From the NCBI GenBank assembly GCA_026397575.1, contig JAPLUP010000342.1, positions 1-10,812 on the forward strand: a stretch of 10,812 nucleotides of DNA. Reading direction: 5' to 3'. Positions 6,467-10,812 of the stretch are shown piece after piece. The position numbers and the translations under genes are program-made. Each line of letters opens with the position of its first letter. Positions within the stretch are counted from its first letter, which is position 1. This stretch comes from Candidatus Zixiibacteriota bacterium. GTDB taxonomy: Bacteria > Zixibacteria > MSB-5A5 > CAIYYT01. Under the pieces are notes generated by a model. It made no database searches, was not told the DNA's origin, and saw only the letters and a list, made by a program, of their open reading frames with translations.

Positions 6467-7284
6467 ACCAGCGCCGATAAGCGCATCAGTCGCCAGAATA
6501 CCTGGTCCCCCCGGTGAGATGAAGCGGCGGCGGCGCCTTTGGTGGTCTTGCCCGATTTGACGATGACGATTGGCTTGTTGCGAGTGATGCGACGCGCCAG
6601 CGTGGTGAAGCCGCGCGGTTCGGCGAAGTTCTCCAAATATAGAAGAATGACTTCGACGGTCGGATCATTTCCCCAGTATTCGAGCATGTCGTTTTCATTG
6701 ATGTCGGCCTTGTTGCCGATCGACGCAAACATGGACATTCCGAGCTTGGTGTCCTGCGCCTGCGCGAGAATGGCTTCACCCATCGCGCCCGATTGCGAGA
6801 TCAGTCCGATTTTGCCGAAGCTGGGACGAATCTTGGAGAAGGTGGCGTCGAGATGTACTTTGGGATCAGCATTGACAATACCAAAGCAGTTAGGGCCGAT
6901 CATACGCATGCCGTATTTCTTGACCGCATCGAGAACCTTCATTTCCAGTTCGGCTCCCGCCTTGCCGGTCTCTTTGAAACCGGCAGTGATCATCAGGATG
7001 CCCTTTACACCCTTCTCGCCGCACTGCGACACGATATCAACCGTCAGCTCCTTGGGCACGACGATGACGGCCAGATCAACCTTATCGGGAACATCGAGAA
7101 TGGTCGAATAACACTTGATGGAATGAATGACCGATTTCGTCGGATTGACCGGAAAGACTTTACCCTCGAATTCGTAGTCGATGACGTTATGCAGCAGTTC
7201 GCGGCCGATCGACCCTTTACGATTGGTGGCGCCGATAACGGCAATTGACTGGGGTCGGAAGATAAAGTCGAGATTCCCTTTCAC
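6463..7284 (-). CDS. Acyl-CoA synthetase (NDP-forming), N-terminal part: CoA-binding and succinyl-CoA-ligase-like domains; 5' half of a disrupted acd gene
   Basis: The product is 273 residues from a GTG at 7282-7284, chosen because AGGA (complement of 7292-7295) lies 7 bases upstream and because 'FRPQSIAVIGAT' then falls at residues 9-20, as in the family. A TTG at 7329 would add 15 unlikely residues. Residues 1-130 are the CoA-binding Rossmann domain. 'IGPNCFGIVN' (129-138) and 'LISQSGAMGEA' (161-171) mark the second, flavodoxin-like domain. The phospho-histidine segment 'AAAASSHRG' puts H257 at the active site; the family usually has SSHTG. Immediately after it the frame departs from the family and ends in 16 unrelated residues. 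About 50 family residues between SSHTG and 'TNAGGPG' are absent, and the rest continues in the -1 frame. No partner gene is adjacent. The gene as read would not give a full-length enzyme. Confidence 0.85.
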   Translation of the reverse strand: MKGNLDFIFRPQSIAVIGATNRKGSIGRELLHNVIDYEFEGKVFPVNPTKSVIHSIKCYSTILDVPDKVDLAVIVVPKELTVDIVSQCGEKGVKGILMITAGFKETGKAGAELEMKVLDAVKKYGMRMIGPNCFGIVNADPKVHLDATFSKIRPSFGKIGLISQSGAMGEAILAQAQDTKLGMSMFASIGNKADINENDMLEYWGNDPTVEVILLYLENFAEPRGFTTLARRITRNKPIVIVKSGKTTKGAAAASSHRGDQVFWRLMRLSALV

Positions 7285-7481
7285 GGTCCTGTCCTTTCGG
7301 GGTTTGGCAATCTTATCCACGGCGTACAAGCTGCTGCCTCACATACGCGGTTCAGTTAAAATGATACGCAGGGAGAAAGGGGAAGGCAAGGCGAATGTTG
7401 GTGGGGAAAGTGCAGGCTTTATGGTCAGAGAGAAGAGGCTGGCAGTGCAACTTGCATTATGTTACTTTAGGAGCTAGTCAA

Positions 7482-9293
7482 ATGAATGAAGGCAGCACTC
7501 ATACGGGCAGAAGAAGGATGGCGCGGGTACTTGCCGATCTCACGAAGAGGGTCTTCTCCAACCTCATTACCAAACTGGTTTTGCTTGCCATAGCTTCATA
7601 TTGGGTGTTCACGGGCGGCATTGGTGCTATTCAATCCATTTGGGTATTCAAGTTTGTAATCTATCTGACCGTCAGCATAAGCAGCTGGCTTTTGCTGAAA
7701 TGGACGTCCCGCAGAGTGCTCACGAGAATTGCCACTCGCAATCGGGTAGGGAGAGCGAAGGCCACAATGCTCCAGCGCACAACGTCTTATTTCACACAGC
7801 GACCTCTGAGTCTCAACATGTTTATTGTCCTACTTGCGATCGGACTAGGCATTATTGGTACTGACTCGTTCTGGGATATGAAAGTGAGGTTCCGCGATGG
7901 GACCTTCGGAGTCGTGATAACAACTTTTCGTGGAAACGAACTCAAGGATACCTTTGGTAAGGAGGGCTGCACGCGGGCACTAGTCAACGACCTGAATTCA
8001 GAGATTGTCAATTCACGTTCGGGTAGTCTGATCAAGGTGCGATTCATTCCAATTAGCGTGAGCGATTCCGTTCAAGCAAGAGAGCTGGCGAAAAGACTCA
8101 ACGCAGCGGCAGTTGTCTGGGGCACATGGCAATCCAACACAGAGCAGACCGGTCTAAAGCTTGGCATTAGGACCGGTTACTTCCGGATTAGGCATGGGGA
8201 ATCTCAAACATTTTTTTCGGTAGAGGACATCACCGAAGGAGTCTTCCCTACCAACCGCCTTGTTTCAACTTACACCGAACTGCAACAGTCATTATACTTG
8301 CTGGTTCGCTATCTGAGTTTCTTCTTTGCCACATCGCGATTCGACTCGAAGGAGGCTATCGAATACATGGAGGCTCTTCAGGCTGAGATCAGTGGTCACT
8401 TCGATGATATGCTTACAAGTTATTTGAACGAAGAGTTGTCCGTGCTATACTTGGGCGGCGGCGAGTATTCGAAGGCGGATAGACTTCTGGATAAATGCCT
8501 TGCCTGTTTTTCGAAGCAACCGGTTCTGCATGGGTGGGACATCTCAGATTGTTACGCCCAGAAAGCTTTTATCTCGCTACGAAAGAAGCAGTTTCGCGAA
8601 GCCGAAAACTACCTGCGTCTAAGTCACGACAGCGGTCCCTATCTGTGGCAAGCACAACCGCTTTGGGCGGAGCTTTTCTATGAGACGGCAAGATCTGATC
8701 GACTCGAGCAACTTGTCTCAGACCTCCGAAAAGTATATCCAGATTCCACAATTATCTTCGAAATCTGCGGCGGGTATCTGGCTAAGTTGGGCCGCCCAAA
8801 GGAAGGCATGCTTTGCCTATTGCATGCAGATACAGTGAAGGGTGATTTTGACTCTCCGGAGCATCTTTACCACTTGGGTGGCCTAAGCCTACTTTCAAAA
8901 GAGCTAGTGCAGGCGAAGCTTAATTTCGAGAGATGCCTGTATCTGTCACCATGTTATGTCCGTTGTCTGGTCCGTTTGGTGGCAACCTATGCGGAATTGG
9001 GCCGCTTTGAAGAGGCTCTGGCGCTGATTCGGTCATGCCCTATTCCCAACGTTTTTGAAACAAACGATTTGATGTTCCAGCGGTTTGTGTGCTTCTCTCG
9101 TACTGCGAAATTAGATTCCCTGTCAATATATCTCCCTGCGTACATTGAATCAACTGGTGTGCTACTCGCCAGCCTGCATGGACAAGATAGCGTACTAATA
9201 GCAAGTAAGCTACGCTTCGCCAAAGGTGCTTGGCGCCAGTTTCAGGTGGACAGGGCCACAAGCCCTCAAATGAAAAGCTTCGAGATCTTCTAG
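7482..9293 (+). CDS. Unrecognised membrane protein: three TM helices, TolB/FlgO-like alpha/beta region, TPR-like repeats
   Basis: The product is 603 residues. The ATG at 7482 is preceded by AGGAG (7469-7473) at 8 bases; the frame is open back to 7395 without a better start. Predicted membrane helices lie at about 31-49, 54-72 and 111-127. Residues about 142-235 have an alternating strand-helix pattern: 'FGVVITTF', a helix 'LVNDLNSEI', 'IKVRFIPI', then 'ARELAKRLNAAAVVWGTW' (199-216). The last resembles the 'A..LG..L.A..V..G' signature of TolB-amino-terminal/FlgO-like domains found beside TPRs. From about 311 to 520 there are degenerate TPR-like helical pairs ('YSKADRLLDKCLACF', 'FREAENYLRLSH', 'QAKLNFERCLYLSP', 'RFEEALALIRSC'). 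No enzymatic motif is visible. I do not recognise the gene. Two sampled 60-base lines are 43% and 47% GC, against 60% and 62% in lines sampled from the TPR and DUF5131 genes, which hints at foreign origin. Confidence 0.85.
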   Translation: MNEGSTHTGRRRMARVLADLTKRVFSNLITKLVLLAIASYWVFTGGIGAIQSIWVFKFVIYLTVSISSWLLLKWTSRRVLTRIATRNRVGRAKATMLQRTTSYFTQRPLSLNMFIVLLAIGLGIIGTDSFWDMKVRFRDGTFGVVITTFRGNELKDTFGKEGCTRALVNDLNSEIVNSRSGSLIKVRFIPISVSDSVQARELAKRLNAAAVVWGTWQSNTEQTGLKLGIRTGYFRIRHGESQTFFSVEDITEGVFPTNRLVSTYTELQQSLYLLVRYLSFFFATSRFDSKEAIEYMEALQAEISGHFDDMLTSYLNEELSVLYLGGGEYSKADRLLDKCLACFSKQPVLHGWDISDCYAQKAFISLRKKQFREAENYLRLSHDSGPYLWQAQPLWAELFYETARSDRLEQLVSDLRKVYPDSTIIFEICGGYLAKLGRPKEGMLCLLHADTVKGDFDSPEHLYHLGGLSLLSKELVQAKLNFERCLYLSPCYVRCLVRLVATYAELGRFEEALALIRSCPIPNVFETNDLMFQRFVCFSRTAKLDSLSIYLPAYIESTGVLLASLHGQDSVLIASKLRFAKGAWRQFQVDRATSPQMKSFEIF

Positions 9294-9352
9294 GCGGGTA
9301 GACCGAGACCCTCATTGATATAGCTGGATGAATAGATGGAATACAACATCCC

Positions 9353-10078
9353 ATGGCCAAATCCTCAATCGAATGGACTGAATCAACCTGGAACCCGTTG
9401 ACGGGTTGCACCAAGGTTAGCGATGGCTGCAAGCACTGTTATGCCGAGCGGATGGCGAGGCGGCTTAAGGCCATGGGACAGGCAAATTATGCCAACGGAT
9501 TCAAGTTGACCCTGCATCCGCATGTGCTGGAGAAACCGCTTCTCTGGAAATCACCGCAGATGATCTTCGTTAATTCTATGAGCGACCTGTTCCACTGGGA
9601 AGTACCGGCGCCCTTTATCCTGCAAGTGTTTGACGTCATGCGCCGCGCCCACTGGCACACGTTTCAGGTGCTGACCAAACGTAGCAAACGACTACCTCAG
9701 CTTGATCCGCAAATCGACTGGCCTCCTAATGTCTGGATGGGAGTTAGCGTCGAGAATGAAAGCGTGCAGTGGCGCATCGATCACCTGAGAGAGACGCACG
9801 CCAGAACCAAATTCCTCTCGCTCGAACCGTTGCTTGGCCCCCTGCCCAACCTGAATCTCGAAGGCATCGACTGGGCCATAGTTGGCGGCGAGTCTGGACC
9901 AAAAGCGCGCCCAATGGACCCGGCCTGGGTGAGTGACATTCGCGATCAGTGTTTGGCCGCCAACGTGCCATTTTTCTTCAAGCAATGGGGGGGCGTCCAG
10001 AAGAAGCGCAACGGTCGTCTTCTTGACGGCCGAACCTGGGATGAACTACCGAAAAGCTGCCGGATACATGCTGCCTGA
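9353..10078 (+). CDS. DUF5131 / phage Gp37-Gp68 family protein
   Basis: The product is 241 residues. It opens with '[16 protein letters not shown]' and carries C19, C26 and C29 (C-x6-C-x2-C, '...[11 protein letters not shown]'), the hallmark of the Gp37/Gp68 (DUF5131) family. Further family blocks are '[15 protein letters not shown]' (71-85), '[11 protein letters not shown]' (104-114), '[10 protein letters not shown]' (126-135), '[12 protein letters not shown]' (153-164), '[15 protein letters not shown]' (174-188) and '[10 protein letters not shown]' (205-214). The cysteine cluster and fold resemble radical SAM proteins, so an Fe-S cluster is likely, but no reaction is established to my knowledge. 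Members occur in phages and in bacterial mobile regions, often near three-Cys-motif partner (TcmP-type) genes, which are not seen here. The ATG at 9353 has no clear Shine-Dalgarno sequence. It follows the membrane TPR gene by 59 bases and may be read through from it. Its base use matches the rest of the window. Confidence 0.9.
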   Translation: MAKSSIEWTESTWNPLTGCTKVSDGCKHCYAERMARRLKAMGQANYANGFKLTLHPHVLEKPLLWKSPQMIFVNSMSDLFHWEVPAPFILQVFDVMRRAHWHTFQVLTKRSKRLPQLDPQIDWPPNVWMGVSVENESVQWRIDHLRETHARTKFLSLEPLLGPLPNLNLEGIDWAIVGGESGPKARPMDPAWVSDIRDQCLAANVPFFFKQWGGVQKKRNGRLLDGRTWDELPKSCRIHAA

Positions 10079-10102
10079 CGCCTGAGTCTGTCTAAAATTC
10101 CC

Positions 10103-10131
10103 TTACCATCCGATAAAGAATTTCGTATTGT
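10103..10131 (+). promoter_or_regulatory. Candidate sigma70-type promoter for glnS
   Basis: TTACCA (10103-10108), a 17-base spacer and TATTGT (10126-10131) match four of six consensus bases in each box. Transcription from here would give a leader of roughly 130 bases that contains the inverted-repeat doublet. Confidence 0.3.
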
Positions 10132-10157
10132 AGCAGTCAAAGCAATGCGGGTTCTGG

Positions 10158-10232
10158 TGTAGGAATAGCCCTTGCGGCTATCCGGTGATGATAGACGAAC
10201 ACGGTCGGGCAACCGCAAGGGTTGCGCCTACA
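10158..10232. repeat. REP-like inverted-repeat doublet
   Basis: Two 20-base arms face each other: TGTAGG-N5-CCCTTGCGG (10158-10177) and CCGCAAGGG-N5-CCTACA (10213-10232), identical at 16 of 20 complementary positions and separated by 35 bases. Each arm also forms its own hairpin: ATAGCC (10165-10170) with GGCTAT (10176-10181), and GCAACC (10209-10214) with GGTTGC (10220-10225), both with 5-base loops. The varying stem sequences are compensated within each hairpin. 'GTAGG..CAACCCTTGCGGTTG..' type palindromes are dispersed repeats in many bacterial genomes, so this is probably a REP/BIME-like element, not a unique operator. No T-run follows, so an intrinsic terminator is unlikely. Confidence 0.7.
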
Positions 10233-10266
10233 AAAGACGAGAATTGGAAACGGAAGGTAGATAGAT

Positions 10267-10812
10267 ATGGCAACGGAAAGCGGTAGGCCATCAAATTTCA
10301 TCCGCGACATCATTGACGAGGATTTGAAGAACGGCAAAAATCAGGGGCGGGTGCATACGCGGTTTCCACCCGAGCCGAATGGATATTTGCATATCGGGCA
10401 CGCCAAGTCGATTTGCCTGAATTTTGGTCTGGCGCGCGACTACGGTGGCAAATGCAACCTGCGCTTTGACGATACCAATCCGATCAAGGAAGAGCTCGAG
10501 TATTTGGATTCGATCAAAGAGGATGTCCGCTGGCTCGGCTGGGATTGGGAAGACCGGGAGCTGTATGCGTCGGACTATTACGAACAGCTATATGAATATG
10601 CCATTCAACTTATCAAGAAGGGCGTGGCGTATGTCTGTGATTTGACTGCCGACGAAATCCGCGAGCATCGTGGCACATTGACGACGCCCGGCAATGATAG
10701 TCCCTATCGCAATCGCTCGATTGCAGAGAATCTCAATCTGTTTCAGAAGATGCGCGCCGGCGAATTCCTCGATGGCGCAAAAACACTGCGCGCCAAGATA
10801 GATATGTCTTCC
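10267..10812 (+). CDS. glnS: Glutaminyl-tRNA synthetase, N-terminal part (runs off the right edge)
   Basis: The first 182 residues are in the window. GlnRS is a cytosolic class I synthetase that charges tRNA-Gln with glutamine using ATP. The class I HIGH motif is at 42-45 within '[16 protein letters not shown]' (34-49). '[10 protein letters not shown]' (63-72), '[15 protein letters not shown]' (78-92) and '[10 protein letters not shown]' (147-156) closely match the bacterial GlnRS (E. coli type) and not GluRS. 'LRAKIDMSS' at the edge is the usual lead into the rest of the catalytic domain. The ATG at 10267 has GGAAGG (10252-10257) 9 bases upstream. Having GlnRS means the organism can make Gln-tRNA directly; whether it also has GatCAB is not visible. 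GlnRS is patchy among bacteria. Confidence 0.97.
   Translation, partial: MATESGRPSNFIRDIIDEDLKNGKNQGRVHTRFPPEPNGYLHIGHAKSICLNFGLARDYGGKCNLRFDDTNPIKEELEYLDSIKEDVRWLGWDWEDRELYASDYYEQLYEYAIQLIKKGVAYVCDLTADEIREHRGTLTTPGNDSPYRNRSIAENLNLFQKMRAGEFLDGAKTLRAKIDMSS

Larger units (their letters stand above)
5435..7284 (-). pseudogene. Disrupted acd locus: ADP-forming acetate/acyl-CoA synthetase with internal deletion and frameshift
   Basis: Taken together the two frames make a fused alpha-beta acyl-CoA synthetase of the roughly 700-residue type, in the order CoA-binding, ligase domain, ligase-CoA domain, ATP-grasp. The join is at 6507-6516, within CAC-C-GGGGGG-ACC on the minus strand. A -1 slip on the six-G run, or one extra G, would join the halves as 'SSHR-GGPGILATDA', but about 50 family residues would still be missing. 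A deletion between G-rich sites therefore explains the break better than a lone base error. It may be a real pseudogene, a strain variant or an assembly fault. Apart from this join and a somewhat short linker, both halves keep their motifs, so any inactivation is recent. Confidence 0.6.

Noticed and set aside
7285..7329. TTG start at 7329 for the acd gene
   Set aside because: It adds a 15-residue tail not typical of the family; the GTG at 7284 has AGGA at 7 bases.
7395..7481. 29-codon upstream extension of the orphan membrane protein
   Set aside because: The ATG at 7482 has AGGAG at 8 bases, while the extension lacks a ribosome site and reads like non-coding sequence.
9315..9344. TTGATA-based promoter directly upstream of the DUF5131 gene
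   Set aside because: A -10 box at the right spacing would put the transcription start almost on the ATG, and the candidate box is poor.
1..10812. CRISPR array, tRNA or rRNA genes, insertion sequences, integrase or attachment sites
   Set aside because: No regularly spaced direct repeats, cloverleaf candidates, transposase motifs or paired flanking repeats were seen on reading both strands.

Overview
The window carries bacterial chromosomal DNA with eight or nine densely packed genes on both strands and no intergenic gap above about 200 bases. No tRNA, rRNA, CRISPR array, transposase or integrase is visible. The mix of genes (DUF169 protein, fused ADP-forming acyl-CoA synthetase, membrane glycosyltransferase fused to TPRs, bacterial-type GlnRS) and the moderately GC-rich composition suggest an uncultured Gram-negative-type bacterium, perhaps of the FCB or Zixibacteria kind. 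That placement is a low-confidence inference. The AsmA-like gene at the left edge supports an outer membrane.

Layout. At the left edge is the 5' end of an AsmA-like membrane protein gene (minus). It diverges from a DUF169 gene (358-1113, plus). That gene converges on a minus-strand pair: hemW (heme chaperone, radical SAM) followed by a UPF0173 metallo-beta-lactamase-fold hydrolase. hemW diverges from a large plus-strand gene (3183-5378) for a GT39/PMT-like multi-pass membrane protein with a C-terminal TPR array. The promoter region between those two holds a perfect 6-bp-arm palindrome overlapping candidate -10 elements of both directions. The TPR gene converges on a minus-strand NDP-forming acyl-CoA synthetase gene (acd) that is visibly broken. 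Its alpha-like and beta-like halves lie in different frames, and about 50 residues right after the phospho-histidine motif are missing.

The right part runs plus: an unrecognised membrane protein with three TM helices, a TolB/FlgO-like alpha/beta region and TPR-like repeats (7482-9293), which looks more AT-rich than its neighbours; a DUF5131 (phage Gp37/Gp68 family) protein with a radical-SAM-like cysteine cluster (9353-10078); a 75-bp REP-like inverted-repeat doublet; and the 5' part of glnS (10267 to the edge).

Most genes are housekeeping or accessory singletons rather than one pathway. The best candidates for something unusual are the disrupted acd gene, the orphan TolB-like/TPR membrane protein beside DUF5131, the palindromic operator at the hemW/GT-TPR divergent promoter, and the REP-like doublet before glnS. 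I see no convincing complete new multi-gene system.
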